The notes: generated by a model from the letters alone, not told the origin. Shown: positions 1 through 6,179, counted from the first letter of the stretch. The stretch is DNA of 6,221 nt from Klebsiella pneumoniae (GCA_945873015.1 CAMCBY010000262.1:1-6221); one strand, 5' to 3'. Numbers and translations are program-made.

Positions 1-1
1 C

Positions 2-256
2 GAGAATCTGCTCTATCACGACCCCTACATGGTGCTCGCTGATTACCAGTCCTATGCCGACTGTCACGGCCTCGTGAACGACACCTATCGCGATGTCGAA
101 CGCTGGACGCGCATGTCCATCTTCAATACCGCGCGCGCCGGCAAGTTCTCCTCCGATCGCACCATTCGCGAGTATTGCGCCGACATCTGGCACACCCACC
201 CCGTGCCGGTGAAGCTGTTGTCGCAGGAGGAGGTCAAGGGCGGCCTGTTGCAATAG
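2..256 (+). CDS. glgP: Glycogen/starch phosphorylase, C-terminal fragment (5' end outside window)
   Basis: This is the last 84 residues of a longer protein. The reading frame is open from base 2 and ends at TAG 254-256. Phosphorylases of this family (EC 2.4.1.1, usually about 800 residues) release glucose-1-phosphate from alpha-1,4-glucans in the cytoplasm using pyridoxal phosphate. The visible part matches the family's C-terminal end: a DPYMVLADYQSYADC segment, then a YRD..RWTRMSI.NTARAGKFSSDRTIREY core, then the closing DIW. The PLP-binding and catalytic residues lie upstream of the window, so activity cannot be judged. The gene is convergent with eda, only 16 bases apart. An ATG inside the frame at 29 is an internal Met, not the start. 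Maltodextrin or starch phosphorylase (malP type) cannot be separated from glycogen phosphorylase on this tail. Confidence 0.9.
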   Translation, partial: ENLLYHDPYMVLADYQSYADCHGLVNDTYRDVERWTRMSIFNTARAGKFSSDRTIREYCADIWHTHPVPVKLLSQEEVKGGLLQ

Positions 257-272
257 GCATTTAGCCAGCGCT

Positions 273-896
273 TCAACGTCGCAGCGCGGCCGCCTCCCTC
301 GCCAGGGTTTCGATGCCGCTCCAATCGCCCTCCTGCATGAGTTTGGGCGGCGCCACCCACGAGCCGCCCACGCAGGCAACGTTGGGCAAAGACAAAAAAT
401 CCGCCGCATTGTCGCGGCTCACGCCGCCGGTCGGGCAGAACATCACATCGCCGAAAGGCGAAGCGAGGGCTTTCAGCATCGCAATGCCGCCGGCCTGTTG
501 CGCCGGAAAAAGTTTGAGCGAGGTATAGCCGTACAAGCGCGCGGCGATGACTTCGGTCGGTGTCATCACCCCCGGCAAGAGAGGAAAACCAACACCGCGC
601 GCCGCCTGCGCGAGTTCGGCGGTCAAACCCGGTGATACACCGAACTGCGCGCCGGCGCTCGCCGCGGCAGTAAAGTCCGCAGGGCGAGTGAGCGTACCGA
701 CGCCGACCACCGCTTCCGGCACCGCTTTACGCATCGCTTCAATGGCGGCCAGCGCCACCGGTGTGCGCATCGTCACTTCCAATACGCACAAACCACCCGC
801 GCACAGCGCGCGCGCCAAAGGCACAGCGTGTTGCAGGTCGTCGATGATCAGCACTGGGATAACCGGCGCGAGCGCCATGATGTCGCGAATCTCCAT
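273..896 (-). CDS. eda: KDPG/KHG aldolase (2-dehydro-3-deoxy-phosphogluconate aldolase)
   Basis: A class I aldolase of 207 residues that cleaves 2-keto-3-deoxy-6-phosphogluconate into pyruvate and glyceraldehyde-3-phosphate, the last ED-specific step, in the cytoplasm. The expected residues are visible: E40 in LEVTMRT with R44, the Schiff-base lysine K128 in SLKLFPA, the PTGG phosphate-binding loop at 155-158, and the GGSW segment at 177-180. These correspond to E. coli Glu45, Arg49, Lys133, Thr161 and Ser184. The length is close to the E. coli enzyme (about 213 residues). The frame stays open upstream for 68 codons, but that stretch overlaps edd in another frame and does not resemble the family. 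The ATG at 896 begins MEIRDIMALAPVIPV and has GGAGG five bases upstream. It follows the edd stop after one base, so the two are almost certainly one operon with translational coupling. Confidence 0.97.
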   Translation of the reverse strand: MEIRDIMALAPVIPVLIIDDLQHAVPLARALCAGGLCVLEVTMRTPVALAAIEAMRKAVPEAVVGVGTLTRPADFTAAASAGAQFGVSPGLTAELAQAARGVGFPLLPGVMTPTEVIAARLYGYTSLKLFPAQQAGGIAMLKALASPFGDVMFCPTGGVSRDNAADFLSLPNVACVGGSWVAPPKLMQEGDWSGIETLAREAAALRR

Positions 897-897
897 G

Positions 898-2730
898 TCA
901 GCCTCCAAAACTGTCGGCGCCGGCTTCGGCATCGCGGGCCAGCGCGCGAAATCCACGGAACAATTCACGACCCATGCCGTGTTCGTTCGAAGTGAGATCG
1001 GGCGCGATGGTGGTACGCGCCTGCCATTCGGCAGCCGGCACGCGCACCTCCAGCACACCGTGAATGCTGTCGAGATGGATGACGTCGCCGTCGCGCACAT
1101 GGCGTAAAGGGCCGTTGTTCAGGCATTCGGGCGTGACATGGATGGCAGCCGGCACCGTGCCGGACGCGCCCGACATGCGTCCATCGGTGACCAGCGCGAC
1201 ATGAAAACCCTTGTCCTGTAACGAACTCAAGGCCGGCGTCAGTTGATGAAGTTCCGGCATGCCGTTGGCGCGCGGGCCCTGATAACGAATCACCGCCACA
1301 AAATCCCGCGCCAGTTTGCCGGCCTTGAAGGCGGCCACGACCTCAAGCTGGTCGTCGAACACCAGCGCCGGAGCGGTGACCACGCGGTTCTCGGCTTTGA
1401 CCGCCGAGGTCTTGATCACGCTACGGCCGAGATTGCCGGTCAGAAGTTTGAGCCCGCCATCGGCGCTGAAAGGCTCGCTCACCGGACGCAATATCGACAG
1501 ATCGCCACTCGTTTGCGCTGCTTCCCGCCATTCGAGTTTGCCGTCGATGAGGAAGGGTTCGCGCGCAAAATGATCGAGGCCGGCGCCCATCACGGTGTTG
1601 ACCTCAGCGTGCAGCAAACCCGCCTGCAACAGTTCCTTGATCAGAAACCCCATGCCACCGGCCGCATGGAATTGATTGACGTCGGCCGGTCCATTTGGAT
1701 ACACGCGCGCCAACAGCGGCACGATGTCCGACAGTTCGCTGAAATCATCCCAATTGATGTGCACGCCAGCAGCGCGCGCCATGGCGATGATGTGGATGGT
1801 GTGATTGGTCGAGCCACCGGTCGCAAGCAGGCCGACGATGCCGTTCACCAGCGCCCGCTCGTCGACGATCTCGGCCATCGGCAGATAATGCGCACCCAGC
1901 GCGGTGATGGCCGCCACGCGTTGGGCGGCGGCGGCGGTCAGCGCATCACGCAGCGGCGTGTTGGGTTGCACAAAGGCACTGCCCGGCAGGTGCAGGCCCA
2001 TCACTTCCATCAGCATCTGATTGCTGTTGGCGGTGCCGTAGAAAGTGCAGGTGCCTTCGGTGTGATAGCTCTGCGCTTCGGATTCGAGCAGCGCGTCGCG
2101 CCCGACCTTGCCTTCGGCGAACTGCTGACGAATGCGTGCTTTCTCTTTGTTCGGCAGGCCGGACGGCATCGGGCCAGCGGGTACGAAGATGGTCGGCAGA
2201 TAACCGAAAGACAGCGCGCCGATAAACAGACCCGGCACGATTTTGTCGCATACGCCGAGACACAAGCTTGCATCGAACATGTTGTGCGACAGCGCAACGG
2301 CGGTCGCCATCGCAATTACATCGCGGCTGAACAGCGACAACTCCATGCCGCTCTGGCCCTGCGTCACACCGTCGCACATCGCCGGCACGCCGCCAGCGAA
2401 CTGCGCAACTGCACCGGCTTCGCGTGCCGCTTGTTTGATCAACGGCGGATAACGCTCGAGCGGCCGATGGGCGGAGAGCATGTCGTTATAGGCCGATATG
2501 ATTGCGATGTTGGGCCAGCGGCCGAGTTTCAACTGTTGTTTGTCACCAGCTTCCGCGGCGGCGAAACCGTGGGCCAGGTTGGTGCAGGCGAGTTGCGCGC
2601 GGGACGGTTCGCTGGAACGCGCCGCCGCCATGCGGGCGAGATAATCACCGCGCGATGAGCGACTGCGCGCCACGATGCGCGCCGTGACTTCGGCGAGTCG
2701 GGGATGCACAGGAGCAGAACTTTCAGTCAT
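898..2730 (-). CDS. edd: 6-phosphogluconate dehydratase (IlvD/Edd family)
   Basis: A protein of 610 residues (E. coli Edd has 603) that dehydrates 6-phosphogluconate to KDPG, the committing step of the ED pathway. It belongs to the iron-sulfur dehydratases of the IlvD/Edd family. Family signatures are present: CDKIVPGLFIG at 161-171, GTCTFYGTANSNQM at 226-239 and LVTDGRMSGASG at 513-524. C161 and C228 correspond to E. coli Cys154 and Cys221, the known cluster ligands; C119 in PAMCDGVTQGQSGMELSL is also conserved. LATGGSTNH at 302-310 and ANGMPELH at 488-495 favour Edd over dihydroxy-acid dehydratase. The ATG at 2730 is preceded by GAGGT seven bases upstream and gives an N-terminus only seven residues longer than E. 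coli. It is the first gene of edd-eda and is divergent from pgl, with 61 bases between. Like its family, the enzyme is expected to be oxygen-sensitive. Confidence 0.97.
   Translation of the reverse strand: MTESSAPVHPRLAEVTARIVARSRSSRGDYLARMAAARSSEPSRAQLACTNLAHGFAAAEAGDKQQLKLGRWPNIAIISAYNDMLSAHRPLERYPPLIKQAAREAGAVAQFAGGVPAMCDGVTQGQSGMELSLFSRDVIAMATAVALSHNMFDASLCLGVCDKIVPGLFIGALSFGYLPTIFVPAGPMPSGLPNKEKARIRQQFAEGKVGRDALLESEAQSYHTEGTCTFYGTANSNQMLMEVMGLHLPGSAFVQPNTPLRDALTAAAAQRVAAITALGAHYLPMAEIVDERALVNGIVGLLATGGSTNHTIHIIAMARAAGVHINWDDFSELSDIVPLLARVYPNGPADVNQFHAAGGMGFLIKELLQAGLLHAEVNTVMGAGLDHFAREPFLIDGKLEWREAAQTSGDLSILRPVSEPFSADGGLKLLTGNLGRSVIKTSAVKAENRVVTAPALVFDDQLEVVAAFKAGKLARDFVAVIRYQGPRANGMPELHQLTPALSSLQDKGFHVALVTDGRMSGASGTVPAAIHVTPECLNNGPLRHVRDGDVIHLDSIHGVLEVRVPAAEWQARTTIAPDLTSNEHGMGRELFRGFRALARDAEAGADSFGG
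902..906 (-). promoter_or_regulatory. eda ribosome binding site inside the edd 3' end
   Basis: On the minus strand GGAGG lies five bases before the eda ATG. It is formed by the last two sense codons of edd (GGA GGC, Gly-Gly), which are followed by the TGA stop, a single C and then ATG. Ribosomes ending edd would stop directly on the eda initiation region. This site fixes the eda start at 896 and rejects the upstream alternatives. Confidence 0.8.
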
Positions 2731-2737
2731 CGCACAG

Positions 2738-2742
2738 ACCTC
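2738..2742 (-). promoter_or_regulatory. edd ribosome binding site
   Basis: On the minus strand GAGGT lies seven bases upstream of the edd ATG at 2730. This supports that start, and no competing in-frame start has a comparable site. Confidence 0.7.
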
Positions 2743-2779
2743 GTGAAAAAGTGATCGGGCGCTTGGCGCGGACTTTGCC

Positions 2780-2785
2780 TAGAAT
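2780..2785 (+). promoter_or_regulatory. Candidate -10 element for pgl, possibly leaderless
   Basis: TAGAAT differs from the TATAAT consensus at one position and lies six bases before the pgl ATG. Initiation about seven bases after a -10 would fall on or next to the A of the ATG, giving a transcript with little or no 5' leader. The only ribosome-binding-like bases are AGG at 2787-2789, two bases from the ATG, which is too close to work well. No good -35 hexamer exists at 16-18 bases; TTGGCG at 2763-2768 is only 11 bases away. The call is an inference. Confidence 0.35.
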
Positions 2786-2791
2786 CAGGCT

Positions 2792-3520
2792 ATGAATCAT
2801 TCGACCAGACAATGCACGCTTCATGCCGACGAACATCGTTTCGACAGCGCCACCGATTTGAGTGTCGCATTGGCGGAGCACATCGTCGGTGCGCTACGCG
2901 CAGCCATTAGTGCACGCGGACGCGCAAGTCTGGTGGTATCGGGCGGTCGTACCCCCCTGGAGTTGTTCCGGCGCCTTGCGCAAAGCGAACTCGACTGGCA
3001 GCACGTCACCATCGTGCTGGCCGACGAGCGCTGGGTGGCAAACGATGCGCCGGGCAGTAATGAACGACTGGTGCGTGAATCACTGCTGCGCGACAAGGCC
3101 GGCGCGGCGCAATTTATTAGCTTGAAGTGCGCGGCCGATAGCGCCGCGGCAGGCGCGGCGTCTGTCTGGCATACATTGCAACGGGCGATAACGCTGCCGT
3201 TTGACTGGGTTCTGCTTGGCATGGGCGATGACGGCCATACCGCGTCTTTGTTTCCGGCGTCGCCCTTGCTCACGCAGGCTCTCGACACCACCGAGGCGCC
3301 AGCTTGTATCGCCATGCAGGCACCCGATGCACCATACGAACGTTTGAGTTTGAATCTGTCAGCGCTGCTCGATGCGCGGCAAATTGCCATTCACATTCAA
3401 GGGCCGAACAAGTGGGCGGTCTACCAGAGCGCGCTGGCTGATGGCGAGGTATGTGCCATGCCGATACGCGCCGTGTTGCGTCAGACGGACGTGCCGGTGG
3501 CGGTGTACTGGTCACCGTGA
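2792..3520 (+). CDS. pgl: 6-phosphogluconolactonase (SugI/DevB type)
   Basis: A protein of 242 residues, in the usual size range of DevB/NagB-like lactonases (about 230-260). It hydrolyses 6-phosphogluconolactone to 6-phosphogluconate, between Zwf and Edd. Family motifs in order: LVVSGGRTPLELF (47-59), the phosphate-binding SGG loop; VLADERWV (75-82); LLGMGDDGHTASLFP (141-155), which contains the acidic and histidine active-site residues; YERLSLN (182-188); and GPNKW with PIRAVL (204-229). It has no signal peptide or membrane segment and should be cytoplasmic. The ATG at 2792 is the first start in frame and leaves a normal-length N-terminus; no clear Shine-Dalgarno precedes it. It is divergent from edd and convergent with zwf (17 bases between stop codons), so unlike the usual zwf-pgl-edd-eda operon it must have its own promoter. 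Confidence 0.95.
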   Translation: MNHSTRQCTLHADEHRFDSATDLSVALAEHIVGALRAAISARGRASLVVSGGRTPLELFRRLAQSELDWQHVTIVLADERWVANDAPGSNERLVRESLLRDKAGAAQFISLKCAADSAAAGAASVWHTLQRAITLPFDWVLLGMGDDGHTASLFPASPLLTQALDTTEAPACIAMQAPDAPYERLSLNLSALLDARQIAIHIQGPNKWAVYQSALADGEVCAMPIRAVLRQTDVPVAVYWSP

Positions 3521-3537
3521 GGCAGCGCGTCGGTCGC

Positions 3538-5001
3538 TCAAATGCCATTCTGGCTGGGATCACGCCACACGCGCTCGAAAGGCAGACGCCAGGCATGGGG
3601 AGCGACCAGTTGATGAATGGCATTCGGGCCCCACGAACCCGGGGTATACATACGCACAGGCGGCGGCTCTTCGAGTAAAGGTGCCGACACTTCCCACAGG
3701 CGCTCGATGCCTTCGGCGGTGGTGAACAAAGTGTGATCGCCGCGCATCGCATCGAGAATCAATCGCTCATAGGCTTCGAGCACATCGCCTATCAAGGCGG
3801 TGTCATCCATCGCGAACTGCAAACTCAGTTTGTCGAGACGCATACCCGGCCCCGGTCGTTTGCCATAGAACGACAAAGACATCTTGGAAGCATCGGCCAG
3901 ATCGAAAGTCAGATGATCCGGGCCGCTCGCGCCAACGCCTGAGCCCGGTGGAAACATGCTTTTTGGCGCTTCGCGAAACGCTATCGAGATGATGCGCTGC
4001 CCCTCGGCCAGGCGTTTGCCGGTGCGCAGATAAAACGGCACGCCGGCCCAGCGCCAGTTGTCGATGGCGCATTTTAAAGCCACAAAGGTCTCGGTATCGG
4101 ATTCCGGATGCACCCCCGGTTCGGAGCGATAACCGGCATATTGACCGCGCACCACATCACTCGGACGTATCGGCAGCATGCTGCGAAAGACCTTGTTCTT
4201 CTCCTCGCCAATAGGCGCGGGTTCGAGACTGGTCGGCGGCTCCATCGCCATGAAGCCTAGAATCTGGAACAGATGCGTGACCACCATGTCGCGAAACGCA
4301 CCGGTCGCTTCATAGAACGCCGAGCGTCCGCCGAGCGCCAGGGTTTCCGGCACATCAATTTGCACGTGATCGATGAAGTTGCGATTCCAGATCGGTTCGA
4401 ACAAACCGTTGGCGAAACGAAACGCGAGGATGTTCTGCGCGGGTTCCTTACCGAGGAAATGATCGATACGAAAAATCTGCTCTTCGGCGAACACTTCGTG
4501 CAGCCTTGCATTCAGCGACACCGCGCTGTCCTTGTCGGTACCGAAGGGTTTCTCCATCACCACCCGCGCTTGCGTGACAAGATCGGCCTCACCCAGCATG
4601 CGCACCGCCGACAAGGCGGCGTTGGGCGGCACGCTGAGATAATGCAGGCGTCGGCTTTCGCCGCCGAACGCCGCTTCGGCGGCGGCCACCGCCGCTTTCA
4701 GCGCCTGCGGGCCCGCCCCCATCGGCACGTAATCAAGACAGGCGGCGAATTCCATCCACGCCGCATCGGCCACTTTGCGATTCGAATGGTCATCGAGCGC
4801 CTTGCGCACCAGCGCGCGAAAACCTTCAACGTCGATATCGTCGAGCGAGACCCCGATAATGCGGCAGCCAGGAATAAAACCGGCATTGATGAGATGGGCG
4901 AGGCCCGGCAGTAATTTGCGTTTGGCCAGGTCGCCGGTGGCGCCCACCAGCACCACCACTTGCGGAAAGCGTGGGCCCACGCCCGCTGGAATTTTTGCCA
5001 C
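3538..5001 (-). CDS. zwf: Glucose-6-phosphate 1-dehydrogenase
   Basis: A protein of 487 residues from a GTG start (E. coli Zwf has 491). It oxidises glucose-6-phosphate to 6-phosphogluconolactone with NAD(P)+. Visible motifs: the Rossmann dinucleotide loop GATGDLAKRK at 20-29, EKPFG at 150-154, the active-site signature RIDHFLGKE at 178-186 (D180, H181, K185), and the catalytic histidine H243 in DMVVTHLFQ. The substrate-domain segments FYLRTGKRL (323-331) and MRGDHTLF (419-426) follow, with a normal end near WGP. The signature has Phe where many members have Tyr, an accepted variant. The frame opens further upstream at TTG 5037, adding MIGHHHRTRVWP, but that codon has no ribosome binding site. 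GTG 5001 has GAGGG eight bases upstream and gives the expected short N-terminus. NAD versus NADP preference cannot be set from these motifs alone. Confidence 0.95.
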   Translation of the reverse strand: MAKIPAGVGPRFPQVVVLVGATGDLAKRKLLPGLAHLINAGFIPGCRIIGVSLDDIDVEGFRALVRKALDDHSNRKVADAAWMEFAACLDYVPMGAGPQALKAAVAAAEAAFGGESRRLHYLSVPPNAALSAVRMLGEADLVTQARVVMEKPFGTDKDSAVSLNARLHEVFAEEQIFRIDHFLGKEPAQNILAFRFANGLFEPIWNRNFIDHVQIDVPETLALGGRSAFYEATGAFRDMVVTHLFQILGFMAMEPPTSLEPAPIGEEKNKVFRSMLPIRPSDVVRGQYAGYRSEPGVHPESDTETFVALKCAIDNWRWAGVPFYLRTGKRLAEGQRIISIAFREAPKSMFPPGSGVGASGPDHLTFDLADASKMSLSFYGKRPGPGMRLDKLSLQFAMDDTALIGDVLEAYERLILDAMRGDHTLFTTAEGIERLWEVSAPLLEEPPPVRMYTPGSWGPNAIHQLVAPHAWRLPFERVWRDPSQNGI

Positions 5002-5009
5002 TGGCCACA

Positions 5010-5014
5010 CCCTC
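5010..5014 (-). promoter_or_regulatory. zwf ribosome binding site deciding the GTG start
   Basis: On the minus strand GAGGG lies eight bases upstream of GTG 5001. The alternative TTG at 5037 has no purine-rich stretch upstream, and the GTG nine bases further upstream (5010) overlaps the site itself. The shorter 487-residue protein is therefore preferred. Confidence 0.6.
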
Positions 5015-5033
5015 GTTCTGTGGTGATGGCCTA

Positions 5034-5062
5034 TCAATGGAACAATCTGACAGCCGTGTCAA
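5034..5062 (-). promoter_or_regulatory. Candidate zwf promoter with overlapping operator-like dyad
   Basis: On the minus strand a perfect TTGACA hexamer occupies 5062-5057. At the standard 17-base spacing the -10 position (5039-5034) reads CATTGA, a poor match, so the promoter would need an activator or an alternative start. The hexamer is part of a perfect dyad, TGACA-GCCG-TGTCA, at 5048-5061, which could be an operator covering the -35. It lies 47-61 bases upstream of the GTG start. The bases are seen directly; the regulatory role is inferred, and no specific regulator family is assigned. Confidence 0.35.
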
Positions 5063-5100
5063 ACACCGCAAGCCGCTTGTGCGCCTGTTTGTTTTAAGGC

Positions 5101-5135
5101 GTGCTTAAATGCACTTCGCCTGTGCGAAAAATCGC
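5101..5135. repeat. Cluster of short inverted repeats upstream of zwf
   Basis: Three small dyads lie side by side: GTGC-TTAAAT-GCAC (5101-5114), TTCGC-CTGT-GCGAA (5115-5128), and GCGA-AAAA-TCGC (5124-5135), which overlaps the second so that the two hairpins are mutually exclusive. The GTGCGAA string at 5122-5128 is the same heptamer that forms the stems of the REP units at the right end of the window, so a degenerate REP is possible. Short dyads can arise by chance, so any role is uncertain. Confidence 0.3.
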
Positions 5136-5249
5136 GTCAAGCGCCGTAACGATGCACGCAAGGTGGGCGTGCTTGACTGCGGCTGGCCCGCCTCGGCATA
5201 GGCACTCAGATAGTCGATGATAGGGCCCTGCGCCCAGGCGACCAATCGC

Positions 5250-5253
5250 GGAG
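5250..5253 (+). promoter_or_regulatory. SDR ribosome binding site
   Basis: GGAG lies six bases upstream of ATG 5260. The in-frame TTG immediately before it (5257) would have only three bases of spacing, so the ATG is the start. Confidence 0.7.
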
Positions 5254-5259
5254 ATCTTG

Positions 5260-6099
5260 ATGAACCTCACCGACAAAACCATCGTCATCACCGGCGCCAA
5301 CAGCGGCATCGGTCTCGAGACCGCCCGCGAACTCGCGCGCAGTGGTGCCACCGTCGTGATGGCCTGTCGCGATCCGGCGCGGGCCGAGAGCGCGCGGACC
5401 GACATCATGAGCAGCGTGCCCGGCGCAAAACTCGAACTGGTACATCTCGATTTAGCGTCCCTGGCACAGGTGCGCAGTTGTGCCGAGACCCTGACCAGCC
5501 GCTGGCCGAAGATTGATGTACTCATCAACAACGCCGGCCTGTTCCCCTTCAAGCGTCAGATGACCCGCGACGGCTTCGAGATGCAGTTCGGGGTCAATCA
5601 TCTCGCCCATTTCCTGCTCACACAGTCGCTGCTGCCGGCGCTGCTCGCCGCCGAGCGGCCGCGGGTCATCAATGTCGCGTCAATGATGCATCACCTCGGC
5701 AAGATTGATTTCGAGAGTTTTCGCGACGAAAAGCCCTATGGCGCACTGAAGGCCTACGCACAGTCCAAACTGTGCAATGTGCTGTTCAGCCGCGAACTTG
5801 CGCGGCGCCATCGCGACGACGGACTCGTGACCTTCAGTCTCCATCCAGGCCCGGTCGGTACCAACATCATGGGGCGTGGCCTGCTGAACCGCACGCTCTA
5901 TCGGCTGATCGGCGCCTACATGAGTGCCAAACGAGGGGCGCGCACCAGTGTCTATCTCGCCAGCGCCGACGGCATCGAGGCCAGCAGCGGGGCTTATTAC
6001 GATGAGTTCTTGAAAGCGAAGCCGGGCTCGAAGCTGTCGCAGGACGCGGCGCTGGCAGAAAAGCTGTGGATGACGAGCGAACTTCTGCTGGCCCTGTAG
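5260..6099 (+). CDS. Short-chain dehydrogenase/reductase, retinol-dehydrogenase-like
   Basis: A classical SDR of 279 residues, NAD(P)H-dependent and with an unknown substrate. Motifs in order: TGANSGIG cofactor loop (11-18); ACR at 35-37, where R37 after the second beta strand suggests NADP(H); DL at 64-65; NNAG (90-93); N113 in GVNHLAHF; catalytic S141 in INVASMM; YAQSK (166-170) giving Y166 and K170; and HPGPVGTNI (195-203). The complete Asn-Ser-Tyr-Lys tetrad predicts an active enzyme. The architecture resembles the RDH11-14/WWOX/protochlorophyllide-reductase-like SDRs, which are very broad, so no pathway can be assigned. No signal peptide is seen. It is divergent from zwf and has no obvious partner. 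The stop TAG (6097-6099) lies inside the GTAG of a REP unit, yet the LW.TSELLLAL end looks like a natural family C-terminus. Confidence 0.93.
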   Translation: MNLTDKTIVITGANSGIGLETARELARSGATVVMACRDPARAESARTDIMSSVPGAKLELVHLDLASLAQVRSCAETLTSRWPKIDVLINNAGLFPFKRQMTRDGFEMQFGVNHLAHFLLTQSLLPALLAAERPRVINVASMMHHLGKIDFESFRDEKPYGALKAYAQSKLCNVLFSRELARRHRDDGLVTFSLHPGPVGTNIMGRGLLNRTLYRLIGAYMSAKRGARTSVYLASADGIEASSGAYYDEFLKAKPGSKLSQDAALAEKLWMTSELLLAL

Positions 6100-6117
6100 G
6101 TGCGAATTTATTCGCAC
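6096..6117 (+). repeat. REP unit, left copy
   Basis: GTAG (6096-6099) is followed by a 7-bp stem, GTGCGAA (6100-6106) and TTCGCAC (6111-6117), with TTTA as the loop. The TAG of the tetranucleotide is the SDR stop codon. Confidence 0.7.
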
Positions 6118-6157
6118 ATTCAATTCCGAATCGAGACGCCGAGGCGCGCTTTCTCAT

Positions 6158-6179
6158 GTGCGAATAAATTCGCACCTAC
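6158..6179 (-). repeat. REP unit, right copy (inverted)
   Basis: This is an exact reverse complement of the left unit: stem GTGCGAA (6158-6164), loop TAAA, stem TTCGCAC (6169-6175), then CTAC (6176-6179). Confidence 0.7.

Larger units (their letters stand above)
2731..2791. promoter_or_regulatory. Divergent edd / pgl intergenic region
   Basis: These 61 bases must hold the plus-strand pgl promoter and at least part of the edd promoter. On the plus side a TAGAAT hexamer (2780-2785) sits six bases before the pgl ATG. It lies within a short dyad, GCCT (2777-2780), six bases, AGGC (2787-2790). A second dyad, GCGC-TTG-GCGC, occupies 2759-2769. No convincing -35/-10 pair was found for edd on the minus strand, and its promoter may reach into the pgl coding start. 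No TGTA...TACA palindrome of the type bound by HexR, the usual ED repressor of gammaproteobacteria, is present here. The function is inferred from position. Confidence 0.55.
5002..5259. other. Divergent zwf / SDR intergenic region
   Basis: These 258 bases have no gene I can support. They hold the zwf ribosome binding site, the candidate zwf promoter and dyad (5034-5062), a cluster of short inverted repeats (5101-5135), and the leader of the SDR gene ending in GGAG at 5250-5253. No TGTA or TACA string occurs anywhere in it, so no HexR-type operator is present. No convincing plus-strand promoter was found for the SDR gene. Open frames crossing the region lack start sites and family resemblance. 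Confidence 0.6.

Noticed and set aside
897..1100. A 68-codon N-terminal extension of eda
   Set aside because: It overlaps the edd coding sequence in a different frame, is unlike any aldolase N-terminus, and the ATG at 896 has an excellent ribosome binding site.
547..1107. A 186-codon plus-strand frame across eda and the end of edd
   Set aside because: It is antisense to two certain genes, with low-complexity Ala/Thr/Ser-rich content and no family resemblance.
1243..2658. A 471-codon open frame on the plus strand antisense to edd
   Set aside because: Edd on the other strand is unambiguous over its whole length. The antisense product is rich in His, Arg and Gln with no recognisable motif, typical of a shadow frame in a GC-rich gene.
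2731..2791. A HexR operator between edd and pgl
   Set aside because: The region contains no TGTA or TACA half-site; the small GC dyads there do not match that motif.
5173..5202. TTGACT at 5173-5178 as a -35 for the SDR gene
   Set aside because: The positions 16-18 bases downstream (around GCATAG) match TATAAT poorly and lack the conserved final T, so a promoter is not supported.
5094..5552. A 152-codon minus-strand frame from inside the SDR gene into the intergenic region
   Set aside because: Most of it is antisense to the SDR gene, it has no ribosome binding site, and its Arg/Ser-rich composition is that of a shadow frame.
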